A DNA stretch of 64,000 nucleotides from Pseudooceanicola nanhaiensis DSM 18065 (lineage in GTDB: Bacteria; Pseudomonadota; Alphaproteobacteria; Rhodobacterales; Rhodobacteraceae). A program made the position numbers and the translations under genes. Below, piece after piece: positions 45,296-54,037 of this stretch. Each line of letters begins with the position of its first letter. Within the stretch, counting starts at the first letter, position 1. The DNA lies in contig NZ_JHZF01000011.1 of the NCBI RefSeq assembly GCF_000688295.1, forward strand, positions 310,001 to 374,000. Direction: 5' to 3'. A model generated the notes under the pieces. It did not search any database. It was not told the origin of the DNA and saw nothing but the letters and a program-made list of their open reading frames with translations.

Positions 45296-45337
45296 TGTTG
45301 ACCGAAATTGAACACGTCTGTTTAAATCGTGTCAACA
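45296..45337. promoter_or_regulatory. Symmetric divergent promoters with central operator
   Basis: Plus direction: TTGACC (45298-45303), 17 bp, TTTAAA (45321-45326). Minus direction: TTGACA (45335-45330), 17 bp, TTCAAT (45312-45307). The two -35 boxes lie in a perfect 7-bp inverted repeat (TGTTGAC / GTCAACA). Between them TTGAACA-CGTC-TGTTTAA (45308-45325, one mismatch) covers or abuts both -10 boxes. A TetR dimer there would shut off both operons. Confidence 0.72.
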
Positions 45338-45425
45338 GCGTTCAGGCTCCGTCAGGAGGAGGCGGCAGAAGCGCTGCACACAGGGAGGCGCGCGGCCGGG
45401 TTCCGGCGCGCGAAAGGAGAGGTTC

Positions 45426-46301
45426 ATGGAGCTTCTGCAGCTGCTGTTCGGCGGCGTGGCGAACGGCTGTATCTACGGGCTCGTCGCGCTCGGGTTCGTG
45501 CTCATCTACAAGGCCAGCGAAGGGGTGAACTTCGCCCAGGGCGACATGATGATGCTGGGCGCCTTCATCGCGCTCGGCTTCGGAAATGCGGACCAGATGG
45601 GCTGGCCCTTCTTCCTCGCGGTTCCCGCGGCCATGGCCTGCATGTTCGGGGTCGGCTGGGGGATCGAGCGGGTCTTCGTGCGCCGGATCTTCGGCCAGCC
45701 GCAATTCGCTCTGGTGATCCTGACCATCGCGCTCGGCTTCGTGCTGCGCTTCGTCGCCGGCTCGATCTGGGGCTACACGCCGCTGGTTCTGGAGACGCCC
45801 TTCTCCGGCGTGAACTTCTACTTCGGCGGCGTGGTGCTGGGGGCGGCGGACCTGGTGACCATCCTCGTCACCGCGGTCCTGACACTGCTGCTCTGGGCCT
45901 TCTTCGCCTTCACGCGGGTGGGGCTGGCCGCGCAGGCGGCCTCGCAGAACCAGATGGCGGCCTATATCGTCGGCGTCCCGGTGATGCGGCTGAACGGTCT
46001 GATCTGGGGCCTCTCGGGGGTCGTGGCGACCGTGGCGGGCGTGCTCTACGCCACCAAGGGGGCGATCGACCCGAACATCGGGCTGCTCGGCATCAAGGCC
46101 TTCGCGGCGGCCGTCATCGGCGGGATGGGCTCGCTCCCGGGCGCGCTGCTCGGCGGGCTCCTGATCGGCATCGTCGAGCCGCTGGCGGGCCGCTACGCGC
46201 CGGGCGAGTTCGCGCAGATGTCGCCCTACATCATCATGCTGGTGGTGCTGGTGACCCGGCCGGGCGGGCTGTTCTCGCAAATCCAGATGAAGAAGGTCTG
46301 A
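45426..46301 (+). CDS. livH: LivH-type ABC permease
   Basis: A 291-residue inner-membrane permease of the branched-chain-amino-acid-type (HAAT) family, with about eight helices. NGCIYGLVALGFVLIYKAS and VNFAQGDMMMLGAFIAL at the N-terminus, and the loop GAIDPNIGLLGIKAFAAAVIGGMGSLPGA, are LivH hallmarks. An excellent ribosome site (AAAGGAGAGG) precedes ATG 45426. With LivM it forms the channel. Because the operon also encodes an acyl-CoA ligase and dehydrogenase, the cargo is more likely a carboxylic acid than leucine. Confidence 0.92.
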   Translation: MELLQLLFGGVANGCIYGLVALGFVLIYKASEGVNFAQGDMMMLGAFIALGFGNADQMGWPFFLAVPAAMACMFGVGWGIERVFVRRIFGQPQFALVILTIALGFVLRFVAGSIWGYTPLVLETPFSGVNFYFGGVVLGAADLVTILVTAVLTLLLWAFFAFTRVGLAAQAASQNQMAAYIVGVPVMRLNGLIWGLSGVVATVAGVLYATKGAIDPNIGLLGIKAFAAAVIGGMGSLPGALLGGLLIGIVEPLAGRYAPGEFAQMSPYIIMLVVLVTRPGGLFSQIQMKKV

Positions 46302-46305
46302 GCCC

Positions 46306-47403
46306 ATGCGGATCGTCTTCAAGACCACCTACGACCGCGACATCGACATCCACGAGCACTGGGGCAAGCGGGGCGCCTACCTTGCGCTGCTGGCGGTCAT
46401 GGCGGTGCTGCCTTTCCTCGTCGGCGAATACTACCTGGCCGAGGCGACCAACACGCTGATCTGGTCGCTCGCCGGGATGGGGCTGATGGTTCTGGTCGGG
46501 CACACGGGGCAGGTCTCGCTCGGCCACGCGGCCTTCCTCGCCATCGGGGCCTACACGGACGCGGCGCTGATGACGGCGGGGGTGCCGTTCCTGGTCTCCT
46601 TCCCCCTGGCGGGCATCGCCGCGGGGCTCTTCGGGGCGCTGATCGCGATCCCGGCGGTCAGGATGTCGGGCATCTACCTCGCCATCGCGACGCTCGCGGT
46701 CTTCGTCATCGTCGAGGAGATGGTGATCCTGCTCTCGCCCATCACCGGCGGGGTCGGCGGCATCTTCGCCCCCACGATCGAGATCCTCGGGATCAGCTTC
46801 GACCGCTACGCGGAGCTCGCCAACCTCTACTGGCTGGTCCTCGCCGTGGTCGTGCTGGTGACCTGGGGCTACGCCAACCTGATGCGCTCGCCCACGGGGC
46901 GGTCGTTTCTGGCGGTGCGCGACAGCGAGGTTTCGGCCCGCGCGCTCGGCATCAACGTGACGCGGACCCGGGCGCTGGCTTTCGGGCTATCCTCCGGGGT
47001 GACGGGCCTGGCGGGCGCGCTGATGGGCCATTACATCGGCTTCTTCAACTACGAGCTCTTCTCGATCTTCATCTCGATCAACCTGCTGCTCGTCGTCACC
47101 ATCGGGGGCCTCGGCTTCATCCAGGGCGCCTTCCTCGGCGCGATCCTCATCACCGCCGTGCCGCAGGCCATCGCGATCTTCCGGGACTGGGCGAATGCCT
47201 CGCTCGGCGTCGATCTGGGCGGGATTCCCGGGCTCGACACGATGATCTTCTCGGCCGTGCTGATCGCCTTCATCATCTACGAACCCGCCGGGCTCTACGG
47301 CCGCTGGCTCAAGATCCGCACCTGGTGGGAGCTCTTCCCGCTGGCCCGCAAGGACATGTTCCGGCGGCAGAAATCCTACCTCAAGACGGAGCGCATGAGA
47401 TGA
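46306..47403 (+). CDS. livM: LivM-type ABC permease
   Basis: A 365-residue permease partner of LivH. An N-terminal soluble stretch of about 25 residues precedes the first helix (LALLAVMAVLPFLVGEYYL). The LivM block LMVLVGHTGQVSLGHAAFLAIGAY follows, then RSPTGRSFLAVRDSEVSARALGIN, the cytoplasmic loop that contacts the ATPases. The gene starts 4 bp after livH and its stop overlaps the livG start. Confidence 0.92.
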   Translation: MRIVFKTTYDRDIDIHEHWGKRGAYLALLAVMAVLPFLVGEYYLAEATNTLIWSLAGMGLMVLVGHTGQVSLGHAAFLAIGAYTDAALMTAGVPFLVSFPLAGIAAGLFGALIAIPAVRMSGIYLAIATLAVFVIVEEMVILLSPITGGVGGIFAPTIEILGISFDRYAELANLYWLVLAVVVLVTWGYANLMRSPTGRSFLAVRDSEVSARALGINVTRTRALAFGLSSGVTGLAGALMGHYIGFFNYELFSIFISINLLLVVTIGGLGFIQGAFLGAILITAVPQAIAIFRDWANASLGVDLGGIPGLDTMIFSAVLIAFIIYEPAGLYGRWLKIRTWWELFPLARKDMFRRQKSYLKTERMR

Positions 47404-48176
47404 GCCTGCTGAAAGCCGAGGACATCGCGGTGCATTTCGGCGGCGTGAAGGCCGTGGACGGCGTGTCGTTCGAGGTCGAGGCGGGCGAGGTCTTCGCCAT
47501 CATCGGGCCGAACGGGGCGGGCAAGTCGACGATCTTCAACCTGATCTCGCGGATCTATCCGCTGACGAAGGGCCGGATCTGGTTCGACGGGCAGGAGATC
47601 ACCGGCCTCAGGGCGCACCAGATCGCGCCGCTCGGGATTGCGCGGACCTTCCAGAACATCGAGCTCTTCGACCATTCGACGGTGCTCCAGAACCTCCTGA
47701 TGGGACGGCACACGCACCGGCGGACGAATTTCCTGCAGGACATCCTCTTTTTGCCGAAGGTCCGGCGCGAGGAGCATCTTCACCGCCACCGGGTCGAGGA
47801 GGTGATCGAGTTCCTCGAGCTCGAAGCCTACCGCAACAAGATGATCGCGGGCCTGCCCTACGGCGTCCGCAAGGTGGTCGAGATCGGGCGCGCGCTCGCC
47901 CTCGGGCCGAAGCTGATCCTGCTGGACGAACCGGCCTCGGGCCTCTCGGTCGAGGAAAGCCAGGAGGTCGCCTTCTGGATCGAGGACATGCGCCGCGAAA
48001 TGGGGCTGACCGTGCTGATGGTCGAACACGACATGGGGCTGGTCACGGCGGTGGCCGACCGGGTGCTGGCGGTGGCGAACGGACGGCCCCTCGCGCAAGG
48101 CACCCCGGCCGAGGTGCAGGCCGACCCGGAGGTCCAGGCCGCCTACCTCGGCACCACGGCGGAGGCGGCGGCATGA
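47400..48176 (+). CDS. livG: LivG-type ABC transporter ATPase
   Basis: A 258-residue ATPase. Walker A is GPNGAGKST (residues 36-44), the signature-region sequence is LPYGVRKVVEIGRAL, Walker B is LILLDEPASGLSV and the switch His is in MVEHDMGLV. The signature deviates from LSGGQ, as is usual in LivG proteins. ATG 47400 overlaps the livM stop; a longer in-frame reading overlaps livM deeply and is excluded. It pairs with LivF, and their genes overlap by 4 bp. Confidence 0.93.
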   Translation: MSLLKAEDIAVHFGGVKAVDGVSFEVEAGEVFAIIGPNGAGKSTIFNLISRIYPLTKGRIWFDGQEITGLRAHQIAPLGIARTFQNIELFDHSTVLQNLLMGRHTHRRTNFLQDILFLPKVRREEHLHRHRVEEVIEFLELEAYRNKMIAGLPYGVRKVVEIGRALALGPKLILLDEPASGLSVEESQEVAFWIEDMRREMGLTVLMVEHDMGLVTAVADRVLAVANGRPLAQGTPAEVQADPEVQAAYLGTTAEAAA

Positions 48177-48934
48177 GCGTGCTCGCGGTCCGGAACGTGG
48201 AGACCTTCTACGGCGCGATCATGGCGCTGCGCGGGGTCAGCATCGACGTGGAGGAGGGCGAGATCGTCACCATCCTCGGCGCGAACGGGGCGGGCAAGAC
48301 GACGCTGATGAAGACGATCTGCGGGCTGATGGACCCCGAGAAGGGCTCCGTCACCCTGCTGGGCGAGCGGATCGAGGGGATGGACCCGGACCGGATCGTC
48401 AAGAAGGGCCTCGCGCTGGTGCCCGAGGGGCGGGAGGTCTTTCCCTATCTCACCATCGAGGAGAACCTGAGGCTCGGCGCCTTCACCCGGCGCGATGCCA
48501 TCGGCGGCGATCTCGAGCTTGTCTACCAGTACTTCCCGATCCTGAAGGAGCGCAGGAAACAGGCGGCCGGGTTCCTTTCGGGCGGACAGCAGCAGATGCT
48601 GGCCATCGGGCGGGGGCTGATGGCGCGGCCGAAGCTGATGCTCCTGGACGAGCCCAGCCTCGGGCTCTCGCCGCTGCTGACGCAGGAGATCTTCGGCATC
48701 ATCGCCCGGCTCAATGCCGAGCAGGGGGTGACGATGCTGGTGGTCGAACAGAACGCCCATATCGCGCTTGCCACCGCCCACAAGGGCTACGTGCTCGAGA
48801 CCGGGCGGATCGTCATGGCGGGCCCTGCCGAGACGCTGAGGAATTCGCCCGACATCCAGGAATTCTACCTCGGGAAATCGGGCGAGACGCAGCGCGGGCA
48901 GAAACGCTGGAAGAGGCGCAAGACATGGAGATGA
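48173..48934 (+). CDS. livF: LivF-type ABC transporter ATPase
   Basis: A 253-residue ATPase. Walker A is GANGAGKTT, the signature LSGGQQQMLAIGR, Walker B LMLLDEPSLGLSP and the switch His position VVEQNAH. It starts within the end of livG (ATGA overlap). Its basic C-terminal tail (GQKRWKRRKTWR) is encoded where it overlaps the ligase gene by 10 bp, a coupling that ties transport to substrate activation. Forms a heterodimer with LivG. Confidence 0.93.
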   Translation: MSVLAVRNVETFYGAIMALRGVSIDVEEGEIVTILGANGAGKTTLMKTICGLMDPEKGSVTLLGERIEGMDPDRIVKKGLALVPEGREVFPYLTIEENLRLGAFTRRDAIGGDLELVYQYFPILKERRKQAAGFLSGGQQQMLAIGRGLMARPKLMLLDEPSLGLSPLLTQEIFGIIARLNAEQGVTMLVVEQNAHIALATAHKGYVLETGRIVMAGPAETLRNSPDIQEFYLGKSGETQRGQKRWKRRKTWR

Positions 48935-50763
48935 CCCGCTTCGACACCGCGCCGATCACCGTGGACGGCTGCGACACGGTCGTGAAACTGTGGAAGAACC
49001 GCTGCGAGGCATATGGCGACCGTCCCGCGCACCGCGAGAAGGAGCTCGGCGTCTGGCAGGAATATTCCTGGGCGGCGTATTACGACGGGGCGAAGCGGAT
49101 CGGGCTGGCGCTGATGGCGCTTGGCGTGCGCAGGGGCGAGCCGGTGCTGATCCTTGCCGAGGACCGGCGGGAATGGCTCTACTGCGACCTGGGCGCGGCC
49201 GCGATCGGGGCGATCCCGACGGGGGTCTACACGACCGACAGCCCCTCGCAGCTCGCCTATCTCGCGCAGGATTCCGGCGCCCGGGTGCTCTTCGTCGAGA
49301 ACGACGAGCAGCTCGACAAGTATCTCGAGGCGCGCGACCGGATGCCCGGCATCGAGAAGGTCGTTGTCTTCGACCGCGACGGGCTGGCCGAGTTCTCGGA
49401 CCCGCAGGTGATGTTCCTCGACGAGCTGCTGGCGCTCGGCGGGACGGAGGCCGAGGCCCACCCGGCGCGCTTCGAAGACGCGCTCGCGGCGGTGCAGCCC
49501 GAGGATCCGCGGATGCTGATCTATACCTCCGGCACCACCGGCCCGCCGAAGGGCGCGATGGTCACGCACCGCAACATCCTCTTCCAGCACGTCGCGGGCG
49601 AGGAGATGCTGGAGTTTTACGAGAGCGACGAACTGCTGTGCTTCCTGCCGCTCTGCCATGTGCTCGAACGGCTGATCTCGGTGGAACTCCCGATCGGGCA
49701 CGGCTGCACGGTGAACTTCGCCGAAAGCCCCGAGACGGTGTTCGAGAACCTGCAGGAGGTCTCGCCGCATTCCTTCTCGGGCGTGCCGCGGATCTGGGAG
49801 AAGATCCATTCCCGCGTGATGATCCTGCGGTCCGAGGCCGGCTGGCTGGGGCGGCACGCCTTCGACTGGGCGCTCGGCGTCGGCGAGAAGATGGCACGCG
49901 CGCGGGAAGAGGAAAAGCCGGTCGGGGCAGCGCTCAAGGCGCAGCACTGGCTCGCCGACCTTCTGGTCCTGTCGAACCTGCGGCGCATGGTCGGGCTCTC
50001 CCGCGCCCGCCGGGTGACCTCGGGCGCCGCCCCGATCTCGCCCGAGCTGATCCGCTGGTTCGCCGCGATCGGTGTGCCCCTGATCGAGGGCTACGGCATG
50101 ACCGAGACCTCGGGCGTCGCCACGATCAACACCGTGAAGGCCAACCACATCGGCACCGTCGGGCCCGCGCTGCCGGGGGTGGGTCTCAGGATTTCGCCCG
50201 AGGGAGAAATCCAGGTGGGCGGCGCCTGCGTCTTCGGCGGCTACTGGAACAAGCCCGAGAAGACGGCCGAGACGATGACCGAGGACGGCTGGCTGAAAAC
50301 CGGCGACGTCGGCCGGATCGACAACCGCGGCTGCCTGACGATCACCGGGCGGATGAAGGACATCATCATCACCGCGGGCGGCAAGAACATCACCCCCGCC
50401 GAGATCGAGAGCCGGCTGAAGTTCAGCCCCTACATCTCGGATGCGGTGGTGATCGGGGACAGGCGGAAATACCTGACCTGCCTCGTGATGATCGACCAGG
50501 AGAACGTCGAGAACTTCGCCCAGTCGAGGCAGATCCACTTCTCGGACTTCGCCTCTCTCACCCGGGCGCCGGAAGTGCGCGAGCTGATCGGACAGGTGGT
50601 GGCGGAGACCAACCGCCAGTTCGCCCAGGTCGAGCAGATCAAGGATTTCCGGCTGATCGACATTCTTCTGACGGCCGAGGACGAGGAGCTGACGCCGACC
50701 ATGAAGCTGAAGCGGAATTTCGTGAACGAGCGCCACGCGGCGCTGATCGACGAGATGTACTGA
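48925..50763 (+). CDS. Long-chain-type AMP-forming acyl-CoA ligase
   Basis: A 612-residue ligase of the bacterial FadD/ACSL-like branch. The P-loop is LIYTSGTTGPPKGAMVTH (about residues 195-212). Other motifs are GYGMTETSG, then GWLKTGDVGRID, and the hinge ITGRMKDIIITAGGKNITP. The lysine-bearing C-terminus is TPTMKLKRNFV. It esterifies the imported acid with CoA. It overlaps livF by 10 bp and is followed after 42 bp by the binding-protein gene. LivHMGF-ligase-LivK is a recurring order in proteobacteria, which suggests coupled uptake and activation. Confidence 0.92.
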   Translation: MEMTRFDTAPITVDGCDTVVKLWKNRCEAYGDRPAHREKELGVWQEYSWAAYYDGAKRIGLALMALGVRRGEPVLILAEDRREWLYCDLGAAAIGAIPTGVYTTDSPSQLAYLAQDSGARVLFVENDEQLDKYLEARDRMPGIEKVVVFDRDGLAEFSDPQVMFLDELLALGGTEAEAHPARFEDALAAVQPEDPRMLIYTSGTTGPPKGAMVTHRNILFQHVAGEEMLEFYESDELLCFLPLCHVLERLISVELPIGHGCTVNFAESPETVFENLQEVSPHSFSGVPRIWEKIHSRVMILRSEAGWLGRHAFDWALGVGEKMARAREEEKPVGAALKAQHWLADLLVLSNLRRMVGLSRARRVTSGAAPISPELIRWFAAIGVPLIEGYGMTETSGVATINTVKANHIGTVGPALPGVGLRISPEGEIQVGGACVFGGYWNKPEKTAETMTEDGWLKTGDVGRIDNRGCLTITGRMKDIIITAGGKNITPAEIESRLKFSPYISDAVVIGDRRKYLTCLVMIDQENVENFAQSRQIHFSDFASLTRAPEVRELIGQVVAETNRQFAQVEQIKDFRLIDILLTAEDEELTPTMKLKRNFVNERHAALIDEMY

Positions 50764-50805
50764 CCCGCGCCGGGAGGACGGCCGGGCAACCTAGGGAGGA
50801 AGACA

Positions 50806-51969
50806 ATGACGACATTCAAGGCACTGGCCGCCACGGCCGTCCTTGCGCTGGCGGGTCCCGCCTGGGCGCAGACGCCCGGCGTCACCGACACGGAGATCAA
50901 GCTGGGGGGGGCGCATGACCTCTCGGGCATCTTCGCGCCGTTCTCGGTCCCCGCGGTCGCCGCCGCGAACGCCTATTTCGACAAGGTGAACGCGGAAGGC
51001 GGCATCCACGGGCGCAAGATCACCTACATCGTCGAGGATCACGGCTACCAGGTGCCGAAGGCCGTGCAGGCGGCCAACAAGCTGATCAATCGCGACGAGG
51101 TCTTCGCGATGTTCCTGAACCTCGGGACGCCGCACAACATCGCGATGTTCCAGCTGATGGGACCGAAGGGGATCCCCAACGTCTCGCCCATCACGGCCGC
51201 GCGCCAGATGATCGAGCCCTTCGAGCCGTGGAAGTTCGCGGGCACCTCGTCCTATTACGACGCGATCCTCGAGACCGTGAACTACATGTCCGAGAACGAG
51301 GGGACCGAGAAGGTCTGCCTGATGCTCCTGCCCACCGACTTCGGCAAGGAGATCGAGGCGGCGGTCTACCAGCTCCGCGACGAGGGCAAGATCGAGATGG
51401 GGGCCGAGATCGCCCACAAGCCGGACGAGAGCGACTTCACCGGCGCGCTCGGCAAGGTGAAGGAATCGGGCTGCGACACGATCGGCATGGCGCTCGGGAT
51501 CAGCCAGATGATCAACGCGATCGCCACCGCGCGCAAGCTCGGGATGGATCAGAAGATCCTGCTGTCGAGCGCGGGCTTCCACACCGTCGTGGCCAAGGGC
51601 CTCGCCCAGCAGGGCGTGATGGACGGCGTCTATGCGGGCGCCGGCTGGCAGGACCTCGAAGCGCGGCTCGGCGAGCCCGAGGTGCAGGAATTCGTCGCCG
51701 CCTACAAGGAGGCCACCGGCGAGGAGTATCCCGGCACCGGCGCGCTTCTGGGCCATGCCGGCGCGCGGATCATGGTCGAGGCGCTGGAGGCAGCAGGTCC
51801 CGACCTGACCCGCGAGAGCTTCATCGCCGCGATGGAGGGTCTGAACTTCGAGGACAAGGTCGCGGGCAACACGGTCACCTTCTCGGCCGAGGATCACGCG
51901 GGCGCGGACGAGGTCTTCGTCTCGAAGATCGAGAACGGGTCCTGGGTGCTGGTCGACACCATCGAATGA
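50806..51969 (+). CDS. LivK-like periplasmic binding protein
   Basis: A 387-residue family-4/6 solute-binding protein. It has a Sec signal peptide (MTTFKALAATAVLALAGPAWA-QT, cleavage after residue 21). The Peripla_BP_6 fold follows (IKLGGAHDLSGIFAPFSVPAV, YIVEDHGYQVPKAVQAANKLI). ATG 50806 follows AGGGAGGA. Its place at the end of the operon, after the ligase, differs from classical liv operons where the binding protein comes first. Ligand inferred to be an aliphatic or aromatic carboxylate; amino acids are not excluded. Confidence 0.9.
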   Translation: MTTFKALAATAVLALAGPAWAQTPGVTDTEIKLGGAHDLSGIFAPFSVPAVAAANAYFDKVNAEGGIHGRKITYIVEDHGYQVPKAVQAANKLINRDEVFAMFLNLGTPHNIAMFQLMGPKGIPNVSPITAARQMIEPFEPWKFAGTSSYYDAILETVNYMSENEGTEKVCLMLLPTDFGKEIEAAVYQLRDEGKIEMGAEIAHKPDESDFTGALGKVKESGCDTIGMALGISQMINAIATARKLGMDQKILLSSAGFHTVVAKGLAQQGVMDGVYAGAGWQDLEARLGEPEVQEFVAAYKEATGEEYPGTGALLGHAGARIMVEALEAAGPDLTRESFIAAMEGLNFEDKVAGNTVTFSAEDHAGADEVFVSKIENGSWVLVDTIE

Positions 51970-52024
51970 CACGTGACGCGGGGCGGCGCCTGGCCGCCCC
52001 GCCTTTCCAACCCGAGAGGCAGGC

Positions 52025-53182
52025 ATGCTGCGACGCACGATCTACGACGAGGAACACGAGATTTTCCGCAAGAGCGTCCGGGCCTGGGCCGAGCGGGAGG
52101 TTTTCCCGAACTCCGAGACCTGGCGCGAGACCGGCGCCGTCTCGCGCGAGGCATGGCGCAGCGCGGGGGAACAGGGGTTTCTCTGCATGTATGCCGACGA
52201 GAAATACGGCGGGCTCGGCCTGCAGGATTTCCGCTACGACATGATCCTGAACGAGGAGCTGGGCGCGAAGGAACCGGGCTTCTTCCTCGGGCTGCACAAC
52301 CGGATCGCCGGACCCTACATGCAGCACGTGGCCAGCGACGACCAGCGCGACCGCTACATGCCCGGGATCGTCTCGGGCGAGACCATCCTCGCCATCGCGA
52401 TGACCGAACCGGGGACGGGCTCGGACCTGGCCGGGATCAGGACGCGCGCGGTCGAACAGGATGACCACTGGGTGCTGAACGGATCGAAGACCTACATCTC
52501 GAACGGTTTCCTTGCCGGGCTCGTCATCGTCGCCGCCCGCACCAATCCGGAAGCCAGCCACGAGATCGGGCTCTTCCTCGTCGAGGGCGATGCCGAGGGG
52601 CTGAGCCGGGGGCGGAACCTGTCGAAGATGGGCCTGCCGTCGCAGGACACGGCGGAGCTCTTCTTCGACAACGTGAAGGTCCCGAAGCGAGACGTGCTGG
52701 GCGATCCGAAGATGGGCTTCCGCATCATGATGAAGAACCTCGCTGAAGAGCGGCTGATCGGCGCCACGGGCTTCATGGCGCGGGCGGAATACGCCTTCGC
52801 CATCACGATGGACTACATCCTGGAGCGCCGGGCCTTCGGCAGGGCGATCGGCACGTTCCAGAATTCGCGCTTCAAGATGGCCTCGATGCGGACCGAGCTG
52901 GATGCCGCCTGGGCGCTCACCGACCATTGCGTGCGGGAACACCTGCAGGGCGAGCTCAGCGCCGAGATGGCGGCCGAGGTGAAGCTCTACACCTCCGAGG
53001 TCGAGGGCCGCGTGGTGGACGAATGCCTCCAGCTCCACGGCGGGGCGGGGTTCATGGACGAATACGAGATCTCGCGCCTCTACCGCGATGCCCGGATCAG
53101 CCGGATCTACGCCGGCACCTCCGAGATCATGCGCGAGATCATCGGCCGCGGCCTCGGGCTCGACGACCGGCAGAGGAACTGA
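52025..53182 (+). CDS. Acyl-CoA dehydrogenase, long-chain/isovaleryl-like
   Basis: A 385-residue FAD acyl-CoA dehydrogenase. N-terminal blocks are EEHEIFRKSVRAWAEREV and MTEPGTGSDLAGIRTRAV. The C-terminal motif is IYAGTSEIMREIIGRGLGL. The Glu found in the YEGT motif of medium-chain enzymes is Ala here (YAGT), as in long-chain and isovaleryl-type members whose catalytic Glu is in another helix. ATG 52025 follows GAGAGG. It is last in the Liv operon, with a hairpin terminator overlapping its stop. It probably catalyses the first oxidation of the imported acyl-CoA. Confidence 0.92.
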   Translation: MLRRTIYDEEHEIFRKSVRAWAEREVFPNSETWRETGAVSREAWRSAGEQGFLCMYADEKYGGLGLQDFRYDMILNEELGAKEPGFFLGLHNRIAGPYMQHVASDDQRDRYMPGIVSGETILAIAMTEPGTGSDLAGIRTRAVEQDDHWVLNGSKTYISNGFLAGLVIVAARTNPEASHEIGLFLVEGDAEGLSRGRNLSKMGLPSQDTAELFFDNVKVPKRDVLGDPKMGFRIMMKNLAEERLIGATGFMARAEYAFAITMDYILERRAFGRAIGTFQNSRFKMASMRTELDAAWALTDHCVREHLQGELSAEMAAEVKLYTSEVEGRVVDECLQLHGGAGFMDEYEISRLYRDARISRIYAGTSEIMREIIGRGLGLDDRQRN

Positions 53183-53205
53183 GGCCCGGGAAGACCGGGG
53201 CCTTT
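53182..53205 (+). terminator. Hairpin terminator of the Liv operon
   Basis: AGGCCCGG pairs with CCGGGGCCT (one bulged G) around a short GAAGA loop, followed by TTT. It begins at the stop codon of the acyl-CoA dehydrogenase. The short T-run makes it a moderate terminator. Confidence 0.5.
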
Positions 53206-53333
53206 GCGGCAACCCTCGCCGAACCGGACGCGTCACGCTGCGGGCGGCGGGACCGCGCGCCCGGGACTTGCCAAGTGACGCGGGCTTTGCCACCCTTCGT
53301 CCCATGCGGGAACTCACGACCGCCGAGGTATCC

Positions 53334-53555
53334 ATGACCACCACGCACAGCAAACGCCGTGTGCAGATCGTCTGCGCGGCCTTCCTTCACATCCCGATCG
53401 TCGCCATCGCGGCCTATGCCGTGGCGTCGGGAAGCTGGCAGGGCGCGGGCACGCTTCTGCTCGTCGGCCTCGTGGCGACCGTGGCCGCGACGGTGCTGAT
53501 CGTACCCTACGTCGGGCGCGTGCTCGACGGGCAGCGGCTTCAGCCGGCGGAATAG
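53334..53555 (+). CDS. Small two-helix membrane protein
   Basis: A 73-residue protein of unknown function. After a basic N-terminus (MTTTHSKRRVQ) come two hydrophobic helices (IVCAAFLHIPIVAIAAYAVA and LLLVGLVATVAATVLIVPYV) and a short polar tail. ATG 53334 has GAGG close by; an in-frame ATG at 53304 would add ten residues and cannot be excluded. It stands alone after the Liv operon terminator. It converges with the anti-sigma-like gene, 4 bp between stops. Confidence 0.6.
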   Translation: MTTTHSKRRVQIVCAAFLHIPIVAIAAYAVASGSWQGAGTLLLVGLVATVAATVLIVPYVGRVLDGQRLQPAE

Positions 53556-53559
53556 GCGT

Positions 53560-53907
53560 TCAGAGGAAGAGCCAGAGCAGCCAGGCCAGCAGCGCGACCT
53601 TGGCGACGGCCAGCAGCAGGAGCGTGTCGCGGTTCTCGGGCGCGCGCAGCACCTCGAGGTAATGCCGCCAGCCCCGCGCCGCGGGCGCGCCGAAGAGCCT
53701 CGCCTCGATCCCCGCGAAGACCCGGGCAGGGGGGGCGGCATCGGCGGCCATGTCGGCTTCGTGGATCAGCGAGAGATATTCGTTCCAGGACCGGAAGGCC
53801 CGCCGCAGCTCGGCATCCTCCTGCAGGGCCGCGAGCACGTCGCGACGCTTGGTCCCTTCGAGAAGGCCGAGTGCAAGTTCTCCGGCGCTGGCGATCTTCT
53901 CGTCGTC
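53560..53907 (-). CDS. Short membrane anti-sigma-factor-like protein (RskA-like N-domain)
   Basis: A 115-residue protein. Residues about 8-75 resemble the cytoplasmic sigma-binding region of RskA-type anti-sigma factors: ELALGLLEG, then AALQEDAELRRAFRSWNEYLSLI, then APPARVFAGIEARL. It ends with a single membrane helix (LLLLAVAKVALLAWLLWLFL) and has no periplasmic sensor domain. TTG 53907 (LDDEKIASAG) has GGAG six bases upstream and is preferred to TTG 53952. No ECF sigma gene is adjacent, so its partner is unknown. The RskA resemblance is my pattern judgement. Confidence 0.6.
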   Translation of the reverse strand, partial: DDEKIASAGELALGLLEGTKRRDVLAALQEDAELRRAFRSWNEYLSLIHEADMAADAAPPARVFAGIEARLFGAPAARGWRHYLEVLRAPENRDTLLLLAVAKVALLAWLLWLFL

Positions 53908-54037
53908 CAAGGTCGGCTCCGATCCGGGGCCCGGTCTGGGGACCCGCTGCAATCATCGTGCCGCATTCCCGGCGCCCTGGCAATGACCCGCCGCCGGCCA
54001 CGCGGCGGTGACGGTCCGAAACGGCGCGACCGCCCAA

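Noticed and set aside
53540-54037. 165-codon minus-strand frame over the anti-sigma-like gene
   Set aside because: Arg/Gly-rich shadow of the better-supported frame ending at 53560, with no domain.
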